Shown here piece after piece: positions 34,780 to 43,900 of a stretch of 64,000 bases of DNA. The stretch spans positions 27,648-91,647 of the forward strand of contig JAPSLP010000021.1 of assembly GCA_031180665.1 (NCBI GenBank), read 5' to 3'. A model generated the notes under the pieces. That model searched no databases, had not been told where the DNA came from, and was given only the letters and a program-made list of their open reading frames with translations. The position numbers were made by a program, and so were the translations under genes. Origin of the DNA: Cupriavidus sp. (GTDB lineage Bacteria; Pseudomonadota; Gammaproteobacteria; Burkholderiales; Burkholderiaceae). Every line of letters begins with the position of its first letter. Position 1 is the first letter of the stretch.

Positions 34780-35772
34780 TCAGTCCAGCCTGATGTTGGC
34801 GCGCTGCGCGATGGCCCGCATCTGCGGAATTTCCTTCTCGATCATCGCGCTGACCTGCTTGCCCGTGGCGAACGACGGCTCGATGCCGTTGTCGGCGAGT
34901 TTCTTGCGCGTGTCGGGATCGGCGATCGTATCGGCCAGCGCCTTCTCGAGCTTCGCGTGCACCTCCGGCGGCAGGCCGCGCGGCGCGACCAGCGCGATCC
35001 ACGTGCTGGCGTCCATGCCGGGATAGCCGCCCTCCGCGACGGTCGGCACATTGGGCAGCAGCGACGAGCGCTTTGCCGTCGTCACCGCGATGGCCTTGAC
35101 CTTGCCGGCGCGCACCTGTGGCAGTGCCGCGGCCACCGTGTCGATGCTGAAGGGAATCTGGCCGCCGATCAGATCGGTCATGGCAGGCGCGCTGCCCTTG
35201 TACGGCACGTGCAGCAACTTGGCGCCCGTCAGGTTGAGCAACTGTTCGCCGGCGAAGTGCGCGGTGGTGCCGGCGCCGAACGAACCGTACGAGTACTTGC
35301 CCGGCTCGTTCTTCGCCGCGGCCACGAACTCCTTCAGGTTGTTCACCGGCACATCGCGATTGGCCAGAAGGATCAGGCCGGTGACGCCGATCAGGCCGAT
35401 CGGCTCGAAGTTCTTCTGCGGGTCGTACGGCAGCTTCGGATAGACCGCCGGATTGACGGTGAACGTCGTGCCCGAGCTGGCCAGCAGCGTGTAGCCGTCC
35501 GGCGCGGACTTGGCAACGTAGCTGGCGCCGACCACGGTACCGGCGCCCGGCCGGTTCTCGACCACGATGGTCTTGCCGAGCCGCTCGCCGAGCTTCTGCT
35601 CGACGATACGTCCCACCACATCAGTGGCGCCGCCGGGCGGAAATGGCAACACCAGCTGGATCGGCCTGGACGGGAAACTGTCCTGCGCCGAAGCCGACGA
35701 CGGCGCCATCGCAGCGAGCGCCAGGCCGGTGGCGGCGAACAGGAAACGGACGGGTGAGGTGGAAGGACGCAT
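34780..35772 (-). CDS. Bug-family (TctC-like) periplasmic solute-binding protein
   Basis: A 330-residue binding protein. Signal peptide: MRPSTSPVRFLFAATGLALA to SSASA, cleaved before QDSFPSRP. Family motifs are PIQLVLPFPPGGATDVVGR, VENRPGAGTVVGA, and HVPYKGSAPAMTDLIGGQI. Bug proteins are abundant in Burkholderiales and bind carboxylates, amides or aromatics, sometimes without a cognate permease. None is encoded next door. The upstream gap, shared with lysR, holds a palindrome at 35881. Cotranscribed with the amidase. Confidence 0.92.
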   Translation of the reverse strand: MRPSTSPVRFLFAATGLALAAMAPSSASAQDSFPSRPIQLVLPFPPGGATDVVGRIVEQKLGERLGKTIVVENRPGAGTVVGASYVAKSAPDGYTLLASSGTTFTVNPAVYPKLPYDPQKNFEPIGLIGVTGLILLANRDVPVNNLKEFVAAAKNEPGKYSYGSFGAGTTAHFAGEQLLNLTGAKLLHVPYKGSAPAMTDLIGGQIPFSIDTVAAALPQVRAGKVKAIAVTTAKRSSLLPNVPTVAEGGYPGMDASTWIALVAPRGLPPEVHAKLEKALADTIADPDTRKKLADNGIEPSFATGKQVSAMIEKEIPQMRAIAQRANIRLD

Positions 35773-35880
35773 GGGATGCTCTCTCGTAAGAATCCATGGC
35801 GACACCGGCAGAAGCGGGTCGGCTCGATGTCATCCTAATGTCAAACTTCGCATAGAATCATCGCAATGTTTCGAACGCAT

Positions 35881-35901
35881 GATTGCCGAAATGGCAATCG
35901 A
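35881..35901. promoter_or_regulatory. LysR-type operator candidate upstream of lysR
   Basis: GATTGCCGAAATGGCAATCGA contains the palindrome ATTGCC-N5-GGCAAT and a T-N11-A core (TGCC...GGCA). It lies in the gap between the divergent Bug gene and lysR. An almost identical copy is at 36880-36900. Confidence 0.7.
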
Positions 35902-35960
35902 CCACGCCGGGGCCGGGCGGGTTTTCCCTGGCCTTGGCCTGTTTTCATCGGGATATCGCC

Positions 35961-36881
35961 ATGTCCTATCGGGCCTTGCAGGAGACCGCAGTGCGCTACT
36001 TCCTCGAAGTGGTTCGCACCGGATCGGTCAAGGACGCGGCGCTCAAGCTGAACGTCGCGCCGTCGGCCGTCAGCCGGCAGATCGCCAAGCTCGAAAGCGA
36101 GCTCGACACGCTGCTGTTCGACCGGCGTGCGCGCGGCCTCGTCCCCAATGCGGCGGGCGAGCTGCTGGCCGCGTTCGCCAAGCGCTCGCAGCAGGACATC
36201 GAGCGCGTGGCCGGCGATATCCAGGCGCTGCGCGGCCTGCGCGTCGGGCGCGTGCGGCTGGCGGCCGTCGAGGGCATCGCCCACGAGTTCCTGCCCAATC
36301 TGGCCGCCAGTTTTCGCGAGACCCACGCGGGCATTCACTTCGAGCTCGAGGTCTGCCCGCAGGGCGATATCGCCCGCAGAATCCGCGATGGCGAAGCGGA
36401 TATCGGCATCACGCTGGCGTGGTTGCCCGAGCCGGAGATCCACGTGGAGCTGCGGCACCCCGCTCCGGTGCTGGCGGTGATGGCGCCGGACCATCCGCTC
36501 GCGCGGCACCGGCAACTGTCGCTCGCGCAGGTCGCCACCTATCCGCTGGCGCTGCCGCCGAAGGACAGCTCGGTGCGGCAACTGCTCGACGCCGGCTGCA
36601 GCCGGCAGGGCCTGCGCTACCAGACGGTGTTCTCCAGCAACCAGCTCGATTCGCTGGTCAGCTTCGCGGCGGCTGGCGGCGGCGCGATCTGCTTCTACGG
36701 CGAGGTATCGATCCGCGGCAGGCTCAAGGCGGGCACCATCGCCGCGGTGCCGCTGCGCGACCGCGAGATGAACGAGCGGCAGATCGAGATCCAGACGCTG
36801 GCCAATCGCAAGCTGCCGCCTGCCGCGCGCGCCTTTGTCGAGCACCTGCGGCAGGGCCTGATCGAGCTTCCCCATTCATGA
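35961..36881 (+). CDS. LysR-family transcriptional regulator
   Basis: A 306-residue LysR regulator starting MSYRALQETAVRYFLEV. The helix-turn-helix is GSVKDAALKLNVAPSAVSRQ followed by IAKLE; the effector domain (VRLAAVEGIAHEFLPNL, DIGITLAWLPEPEIHV) follows. The frame is open upstream for 26 codons, but this start matches the family N-terminus. It lies between the divergent Bug-amidase pair and a DadA-like gene, and near-identical palindromes flank it on both sides, so it probably controls both. Effector unknown. Confidence 0.9.
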   Translation: MSYRALQETAVRYFLEVVRTGSVKDAALKLNVAPSAVSRQIAKLESELDTLLFDRRARGLVPNAAGELLAAFAKRSQQDIERVAGDIQALRGLRVGRVRLAAVEGIAHEFLPNLAASFRETHAGIHFELEVCPQGDIARRIRDGEADIGITLAWLPEPEIHVELRHPAPVLAVMAPDHPLARHRQLSLAQVATYPLALPPKDSSVRQLLDAGCSRQGLRYQTVFSSNQLDSLVSFAAAGGGAICFYGEVSIRGRLKAGTIAAVPLRDREMNERQIEIQTLANRKLPPAARAFVEHLRQGLIELPHS

Positions 36882-36900
36882 TTGCCGAAACCGCAATCGA
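36880..36900. promoter_or_regulatory. LysR-type operator candidate downstream of lysR
   Basis: GATTGCCGAAACCGCAATCGA repeats the site at 35881 with two changes at the centre and overlaps the lysR stop codon. It lies 101 bp before the DadA-like gene. Confidence 0.7.
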
Positions 36901-37001
36901 GCATTCGGAATATTGCGCGTATCGCATGCCTTCACCGGCGGCATGCGCGGCGAAAATCCCAATCCCAACCCGATCCACGTTTCGCGCGAGTCGCTCCCTT
37001 C

Positions 37002-38240
37002 ATGTCACAGGAAATTCTCGTTCTCGGCGCCGGCATGGTCGGTGTCAGCACCGCCCTCTCCCTGCGCCGTCGCGGGCACCATGTCGTCCTCGTCGACCGC
37101 GCCGCGCCGGGGTCCGAAACCTCCTATGGCAATGCCGGCTTCATCCAGCGCGAGGCAGTGCAGCCGTATGCGTTCCCACGCGACTGGAAGACGATCCTTC
37201 GCGTGATCGCCCGCCGCGGTAACGACGTGCACTACCACCCCGGCGCGATGCTGCGCCTGTTGCCCGTGCTGGCCCGGTACTGGCGCGAATCGGCACCGGA
37301 TCGCTACGCCGGCACCATCGCCGCCTATGCGGCACTGGTCAGGCATTGCGTCAGCGAACACGAAATACTGATCGCAGCCGCCGGTGCGGAGGATCTCGTC
37401 AGCAAGGCGGGCTGGCTGGAGGCATACCGCACCCAACGCGCCTTCGACGACACGGTGCGCACCGCGACGGTGGTGGCGCGCGAGCACGGGCTCGATTGCG
37501 CCATGCTCGATGCTGCGGCGCTGCGCACCGCCGAGCCTGCGCTGCACGGTGGCCTCGCCGGTGCGATCCATTGGCGCGACCCGTGGACCGTCAGCGATCC
37601 CGGCGAACTCGTGCAGCGCTATGCCGCGCTGTTCGAACGGCAAGGCGGCATCGTCTGTCGAGGCGATGCGGCGACGCTGCAGGCCGACGGCAGCGGCTGG
37701 CGCGTGATGACGCAGGCCGGTCCCGTATCGGCCGCCCAGGCCGTCATCGCGCTGGGACCGTGGGCGTCTGCGCTGACGCGGCCGCTCGGGTATCGCCTGC
37801 CGCTGTTCATCAAGCGGGGCTACCACCGCCACTACGCCAGCACGCAGATGCCGTCACGGCCGCTGCTCGACGCGGAACGCGGCTTCGTACTGGCGCCGAT
37901 GCGGCGCGGCCTTCGCGTGACCACCGGCGCCGAATTCGCTCACCACGACGCACCACCAACGCCGGTGCAACTGGCGGCGGCCGAGCGCTACGCACGCGAA
38001 CTCGTCGATCTCGGCGCGCCGGTCGAAGCGCAACCATGGATGGGCGCGCGGCCCTGCGTGGCCGACATGCGCCCCGTGGTCGGACGCGCACCGCGCCATC
38101 GCGGCCTGTGGTTCCACTTCGGTCATGCGCATCAAGGCTTCACGCTCGGCCCGGCCACCGCACGGCTGCTCGCCGAACTGATCGACGGCGAGACGCCCTA
38201 CGTCGATCCGCGCCCCTACGATCCGGCGCGATTCGAATAG
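37002..38240 (+). CDS. FAD-dependent D-amino-acid dehydrogenase-like oxidoreductase
   Basis: A 412-residue DAO-family flavoprotein. The FAD-binding motif is EILVLGAGMVGVSTALSLRR at the N-terminus, followed by DRAAPGSETSYGNAGFIQRE, which is characteristic of DadA-type D-amino-acid dehydrogenases. The C-terminal WMGARPCVADMRPVVGRAP and FHFGHAHQGFTLGPATARLL also match DadA. It probably deaminates a D-amino acid or similar amine and feeds the respiratory chain. Upstream lies a copy of the putative LysR operator. In combination with the amidase next to it, one can imagine amide hydrolysis followed by oxidation of the released amine; this is inference. Confidence 0.87.
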   Translation: MSQEILVLGAGMVGVSTALSLRRRGHHVVLVDRAAPGSETSYGNAGFIQREAVQPYAFPRDWKTILRVIARRGNDVHYHPGAMLRLLPVLARYWRESAPDRYAGTIAAYAALVRHCVSEHEILIAAAGAEDLVSKAGWLEAYRTQRAFDDTVRTATVVAREHGLDCAMLDAAALRTAEPALHGGLAGAIHWRDPWTVSDPGELVQRYAALFERQGGIVCRGDAATLQADGSGWRVMTQAGPVSAAQAVIALGPWASALTRPLGYRLPLFIKRGYHRHYASTQMPSRPLLDAERGFVLAPMRRGLRVTTGAEFAHHDAPPTPVQLAAAERYARELVDLGAPVEAQPWMGARPCVADMRPVVGRAPRHRGLWFHFGHAHQGFTLGPATARLLAELIDGETPYVDPRPYDPARFE

Positions 38241-38355
38241 CGCGCGATCCCGCGATGCCCGGGCTGCCACCTGCAACCCGATGTCATGCAAAATCCCATG
38301 GCAGCCCCGGCGGGCAACGCTGCAGCGACGCCCGCCCCACCCCATGGGAGGTCGC

Positions 38356-38844
38356 ATGCATCTCGAAGGCTCCTGCCACTGCGGCGCGGTCCGCTTCAGC
38401 ATCGAAGCGCCGTGGCCCTATCCCTATCTGCATTGCTACTGCTCGATCTGCCGCAAGACCGCGGGCGCCGGCGGATATGCCGCCAACATCGGCGCACTGA
38501 ACGACACCTTGCGGGTACGCGGGCGGCAGCACATCGGCATCTATCACGCCGTGATGCGCGAGCCCGGCAAACGCGCCAGGCGTTCGCCGATGGAGCGGCA
38601 TTTCTGCACGAAGTGCGGCAGCGCATTGTGGATACGCAACCCCGACGAACCTGAACGCGTCTATCCGCATGCCTCGGCCATCGATACGCCGCTGCCGCGT
38701 CCGCCGGAGATCGTCGAAGCCGAGCTCGACTCCGCGGCGTCGTGGGTCGAAGTACCGAGCGGCAAGGGGCATGTGCATTGCGCCCAGTGGCCCGAGGAGA
38801 CGCTGGCGCAATGGCATCGGCGACACGGTCTGGAGCGGCACTGA
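38356..38844 (+). CDS. GFA-domain zinc protein
   Basis: A 162-residue protein with the glutathione-dependent formaldehyde-activating (GFA/CENP-V) fold. Zinc ligands appear as GSCHCGAVRF, HCYCSICRKTAG and HFCTKCGSALW. The family includes S-(hydroxymethyl)glutathione synthase-like proteins, but most members have unknown substrate. The ATG at MHLEGSCHC is fixed by the domain start and by GGGAGG a few bases upstream. It stands alone, 78 bp before the SMR gene. Confidence 0.88.
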   Translation: MHLEGSCHCGAVRFSIEAPWPYPYLHCYCSICRKTAGAGGYAANIGALNDTLRVRGRQHIGIYHAVMREPGKRARRSPMERHFCTKCGSALWIRNPDEPERVYPHASAIDTPLPRPPEIVEAELDSAASWVEVPSGKGHVHCAQWPEETLAQWHRRHGLERH

Positions 38845-38921
38845 GCGGGACCGCGCGGCAAATCGAGTCTGCCCCGCTGGTATTCTTGGCGCTCCGTCGA
38901 CACGCGACACCGCGCCATCCC

Positions 38922-39251
38922 ATGCACTGGATCTACCTGTCCATCGCCATCGTTGCCGAAGTCATCGCAACCACTGCGCTCAAGGCCGCCGCCGGCTTTA
39001 CCCGTCCCCTGCCTTCGCTGGTCGTCGTGACCGGCTATGCGATTGCTTTTTTCTGCCTGTCGCTGACGCTGCGCAGCGTGCCGATCGGTATCGCCTATGC
39101 GATCTGGTCGGGCGTGGGCATCGTGCTGGTCTCGATGGCGGCGTGGCTGCTGTTCGGCCAGCGGCTCGATCTGCCGGCGCTGCTCGGTATCGCGCTGATC
39201 ATGGCCGGCGTGCTGGTCATCAACCTGTGGTCGAAGTCGGTCACGCATTGA
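38922..39251 (+). CDS. Small multidrug resistance (EmrE/Sug-type) transporter
   Basis: A 109-residue protein with four membrane helices. The essential membrane glutamate is Glu13 in AIVAEVIATTALKAA, and the second and third helices carry GYAIAFFCLSLTLRSVPIGI and AYAIWSGVGIVLVS, the typical SMR stretches (Tyr/Ala-x-W-S-G). Such proteins are dimeric proton antiporters for quaternary ammonium compounds and other lipophilic cations. The YAIWSG motif fits the EmrE rather than the guanidinium-exporter branch. Confidence 0.92.
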   Translation: MHWIYLSIAIVAEVIATTALKAAAGFTRPLPSLVVVTGYAIAFFCLSLTLRSVPIGIAYAIWSGVGIVLVSMAAWLLFGQRLDLPALLGIALIMAGVLVINLWSKSVTH

Positions 39252-39737
39252 CACGGCAGGGGGGTGCCTCGCCGTACGCCCCTCTCGGACCACCCCCTAC
39301 CGCCACCCTACCAACTGCAAACAAATGTAAGCACTTTAAAAAGTACGCTGGAAGCGTACATAATTTGTAAAAACTGCAGCACAATAATAACAATCGATTA
39401 AGACATTACTAAATATCGATTTAAACAAGACTAAAGTCAACTGACTGGCAAACGCAAATCGGACAAAGCCGCGCGCTCGTTTCCTTGCAGCGGCCAACGA
39501 TCGAATTGCAGCGCCAATTTTGACCAGAGTATTCCGGGGGGGCATCCGGGCGCAGCCCATGCCAATCGATGGATATTCCATTGCCATGGAATATCCAGGG
39601 TCATTGTCGCGGTCTGTCGCCATCGCCTGGTTCAGCCAACCCGTTTTGCCGCGGTTTTGCCGCGGCCCTTTGTGGGATCGCCTGTAGCGTCCGCCAGCCC
39701 GGCGTGCGCTCGTTTTTTCGCAGGACTGAACTGGCGT
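39252..39737. promoter_or_regulatory. AT-rich 486-bp gap upstream of araC-type gene, with palindromes
   Basis: The stretch 39300-39440 is strikingly AT-rich for this window. It holds GTACGC-TGGAA-GCGTAC at 39343-39359, flanked by loosely inverted ACAAATGT and ATTTGT. Farther on, a perfect 11-bp inverted repeat, TGGATATTCCA and TGGAATATCCA separated by six bases, lies at 39570-39597, about 140 bp before the araC-type gene. No gene is seen. Probably a regulatory region for the AraC regulator. Confidence 0.6.
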
Positions 39738-40703
39738 ATGGCTCAAACCCGCATTGGAACGGACGCGATCGTCGCGTCCAGCTGCGCGCAGGCGCAGGAT
39801 TGGCTGGCGCGCCACTATCCCGGCATCACGATCGAGGCCGACGCCAGCCGGCTCAGGCTTGAATTCCGGATCGACTATCTGGACGGCATGGCCGTGCATA
39901 CGCTGGCCACCGACACTGCGCTGTGCGTGCGGCTGCCTTGCCAGCACGATGGCTATCTGCTGGTCACCCACGCCGAAGGCCAGCTCGCCCTGGCGACCGG
40001 GCAGGACGGGCTGCAGCCCTTGCCCGCCGGCACCATCGTCGCCGACGCCAAGCGGGTCACCGCCTGGCGATTCGGTCCCGGCGGCTACGAAACCATCCTG
40101 GTCGATGCCGCCCCGCTACATGGGCGGCTCGCCCACTCAATCGAACGCCCGGTAACGCAACGCGTGAAATTCTGCGCGCCGGGGGCCGGCATGCCTTCCG
40201 GCGTGCGCTTCGCGGGCGAGCTGGTCCGGGCCGCGCGGCGCTGTTTCCACGCGGACGGCGGTCCGCAGTCGATCGCCCCGGACATCGTGCAGAGCGTGCA
40301 GGATGCCGTGATCGCCGCCATGCTCAAGGAGATTCCGCACAACTACTCGGTCTACATGGAACGCCGCCATGCCGGGCCTTCGCCACGGCATGTGCGCCGG
40401 GCGATCGAGTACATCCACGCCAACGCCACGGCCGCGCTCGGACTGGCCGAGATTGCGACCGCCGCGCGCGTCAGCATCCGCACGCTGCAGGCCGGCTTTG
40501 CCAAGTTCAAGGGCTTCACGCCGATGGGATATGTGAAGCGGGTGCGCCTGGAAGGCGCCCACGCCGACCTGCGTACCGCGGGCACAGAACAGTCGATCGC
40601 CGACATCGCCCGGCGCTGGGGCTTCAGTCACCTCGGGCAATTCGCCAGGGACTACCGCATGGCGTTCGGCGAAACGCCTTCGGAGACGCGCCGCGGCGAT
40701 TGA
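39738..40703 (+). CDS. AraC-family transcriptional regulator
   Basis: A 321-residue regulator. The C-terminal 100 residues hold the two AraC helix-turn-helices: LAEIATAARVSIRTLQAGFA and the second with DIARRWGFSHLGQFARDYR. The N-terminal part is an AraC-binding-like (cupin) ligand region. RHVRRAIEYIHANATAALGL begins the DNA-binding half. ATG at MAQTRIG preferred over an upstream open frame. It is followed by a terminator and then by the giant adhesin gene on the same strand, so it may control the adhesin, itself, or both. Confidence 0.88.
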   Translation: MAQTRIGTDAIVASSCAQAQDWLARHYPGITIEADASRLRLEFRIDYLDGMAVHTLATDTALCVRLPCQHDGYLLVTHAEGQLALATGQDGLQPLPAGTIVADAKRVTAWRFGPGGYETILVDAAPLHGRLAHSIERPVTQRVKFCAPGAGMPSGVRFAGELVRAARRCFHADGGPQSIAPDIVQSVQDAVIAAMLKEIPHNYSVYMERRHAGPSPRHVRRAIEYIHANATAALGLAEIATAARVSIRTLQAGFAKFKGFTPMGYVKRVRLEGAHADLRTAGTEQSIADIARRWGFSHLGQFARDYRMAFGETPSETRRGD

Positions 40704-40777
40704 CTGGAATTGTCGAAGCGAATTGTCGCAAATCAAATAAATAACATTTAAATCAGAATTAATCCAATCGGAAAATT

Positions 40778-40813
40778 AATACCCCTGCGCCTACCGGCGT
40801 AGGGGTATTTTTC
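40778..40813 (+). terminator. Intrinsic terminator after the araC-type gene
   Basis: ATACCCCT at 40779-40786 pairs with AGGGGTAT at 40801-40808 around a GC-rich loop, followed by TTTTT. The rest of the 293-bp gap before the adhesin is AT-rich and must contain its promoter. Confidence 0.8.
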
Positions 40814-40996
40814 TATGTAAATCACCGCCGGCATTAATGACTGCGCGGCCAATCATTATCAAAAAAACGCAGCCCATATCAATCGGACGCACTATATCGC
40901 CTACCGCACAGACGAAGCCATATCGCCACTTGCGAATCACTTATACGCTGCATCTCCAGTAGTGATCCGTAATACCGATCGACCAAGGAGATAGGC

Positions 40997-43900
40997 ATGG
41001 CTTCGTCAGCTGTTCTGCAAAACCACATCGATGTCGCGGTGCCCGTCGGGACCAAGACCGTCGCGGCGCCGGAGGGTGCCGCCAATTTCCTGGTCGCCGG
41101 CAACAAGGACAACGTCGCCAACTATGCGCGCGAAGGCAATGACCTGCTGATCGAGTTCAAGGATGGGCAGACGGTGCGCATCCAGGGCTTCTTCGCCAAT
41201 GGGGCGGGCTACAACAACCTGGTGTTCGTCCAGGACGATGCGCGCTGGCTGGCCACCTTCGATCAGGCCCTGATGGCAGGCGGCGACAATATCCTCGAAT
41301 CGGCGGTGGTCTACGAGCCGATCGCCGCCGACAGCAGCGCGGCACTGCTCGGCATCCTCGGCCTGGCCGCCGGTGCCGGCGTGATCGCCGCGGCAGCGGG
41401 CGGTGGCGGTGGCGGCGGCGATGACAGCCGGCCGGCCCCCGGTCGTCCGACCGTCAGCCTGCTGGACGACCAGTCCCCGGTGACGGGGACGATCGCCAGC
41501 GGCAGCGCGACCAACGACACCACGCCGACGCTGCAGGGCACGGGCGCGGTACCCAACGGCCGCATCCATATCGCAATCGACGGCCAGCCCCCGGTGACCG
41601 TCAACGCCGACGCCAACGGCAACTGGAGCTACACGCCCCCGGCGCTGGCAGCCGGCCAGCATCGGATCGTCGTCACGCAGACCGGCACCGATGGCAAGAC
41701 CAGCGAACCCACGGTGATCGACGTGGCGGTGGACACCACGGCGCCTGCCACGCCGACGCTGAACCCCTCCAATGGCACGAGCCTGAGCGGTACTGCCGAG
41801 GCCGGCAGCACGGTAGGCATCGACCTGAACGGTGACGGCTCGCCCGACGCCACCGTGATCGCCGACGGCAACGGCAACTGGACCTACACCCCGACCTCGC
41901 CGCTGCCGGACGGCACCACCGTCACCGTGGTCGCCACCGACCCGGCGGGCAATACCAGCGAGCCGGCCACGACGACGGTCGACGCCCAGCCGCCGGCCAC
42001 CCCGACCGTCAATCCGACCAACGGCACCACGCTGAACGGCACCGCCGAAGCGGGCAGCACCGTCGGCATCGACCTGAACGGCGACGGCACCCCCGATGCC
42101 ACGGTCACCACGGACGGCGGCGGCAACTGGACCTATACGCCAACTTCGCCGCTGCCGGACGGCACCACGGTCACCGTCACCGCGACGGACCCGGCTGGCA
42201 ATACCAGCGGTCCCGCGACGACTACCGTCGACGCGGCGGCCCCCGCCGCGCCGGCGATTGCCAGCGTCACGGACGACACCGATCCGGTCAGCGGTCCCCT
42301 CAGCTCGGGCGGCAGCACCAACGACGCCACGCCGACGATCGCCGGTACCGCGGAAGCCAACAGCACCGTGCAGATCTTCAACGGCACCACGCTGCTGGGC
42401 ACCGTCGTCGCCGACGGCAGCGGCAACTGGACCTTCACGCCGACCACGCCGCTGACCGACGGCAACTATTCGCTGACCGCCACGGCCACCGATGCGGTCG
42501 GCAATGTCAGCGGTCCCGGGACCGCCTTCGTCGTCACGGTCGATACCGCGCCGCCGGCTGCGCCGGCCATCTCCCAGGCCAACGGCACCACGCTGGCCGG
42601 CACGGCCGAAGCCGGCAGCACGATTGCGATCGACCTGAACGGCGACGGCACGCCCGACACCACCGTCACGGCCGACGGCAGCGGCAACTGGACCTACACG
42701 CCGGCCACGCCGCTGCCCGAGGGCACCGTCGTCAGCGTGACCGCCGTCGATGCCGCCGGCAACAGCAGCGTCCCGGTGACCGCCACCATCGATTCGGTCG
42801 CGCCCGTGGCGCCGGCCATCGCCAGCGTCACCGACGACGCCGCTCCGATCAGCGGCGCACTGACTTCGGGCGACAGCACCAACGACGCCACGCCGACGAT
42901 CGCCGGCACCGCGGAAGCGAACAGCACCGTGCAGATCTTCAACGGCACCACGCTGCTGGGCACGGCGATCGCCGACGGCAGCGGCAACTGGAGCTTCACG
43001 CCTGGCTCGCCGCTGGCCGACGGCACCTACTCGCTGACGGCCACCGCGACCGATGCGGCCGGCAACACCAGCCCCGCCAGCACGGCATTCGACTTCACCG
43101 TCGATACCGCCGCGCCCGCCGTTCCGGTCATCCTGCTGACCAGCGCCAACACCATCACGGGCACGGCCGATCCCTTCAGCAGCATCGCCATCGACACCAA
43201 TGGCGACGGCACGGCGGACGGCACCGTGACCGCCGATGGCAGCGGCAACTGGAGCTTCTCGCCGGGTATCCCGCTCGCCGATGGCACGACGGTCAGCGCG
43301 ACGGCGACCGATGCCGCCGGCAACGCCAGCAGCCCGGCCACCGCCACGGTCGATGCCCTGCCCCCGGGCACGCCGATCATCGCGCCGACCAACGGCACGG
43401 TGCTCGAGGGCACCGCCGAGGCCAACAGCACCGTCCGTATCGATACCAACGCCGACGGCACGCCCGATGCCACGGTCACCGCCGATGGCGACGGCAACTG
43501 GACCTATACGCCGCCGGCCCCGCTGGCCGACGGCACGGTCGTCAGCGTCACGGCCACCGATGCCGCGGGCAATACCAGCGCACCGGCCACTGCCACCGTC
43601 GACGCCGCCGCACCGGCCGCGCCGATCATCTCGCCGACCAACGGCACGGTGATCGAAGGTACCGCCGAGGCCAACAGCACGGTCAGGATCGACACCAACG
43701 GCGACGGCACCGCGGATGCCACGGTCAGCGCCGATGGCGCCGGCAACTGGACCTATACGCCGGCCACGCCGCTGGCCGACGGCACCGTGGTCAGCGCCAC
43801 CGCGACCGATGCCGCCGGCAACACCAGCGGCCCGGGCAGCGCGACGGTCGACGCCGTCGCGCCGACCGTGCCGGCCATCGTCAGCGTCACCGACGACGCC

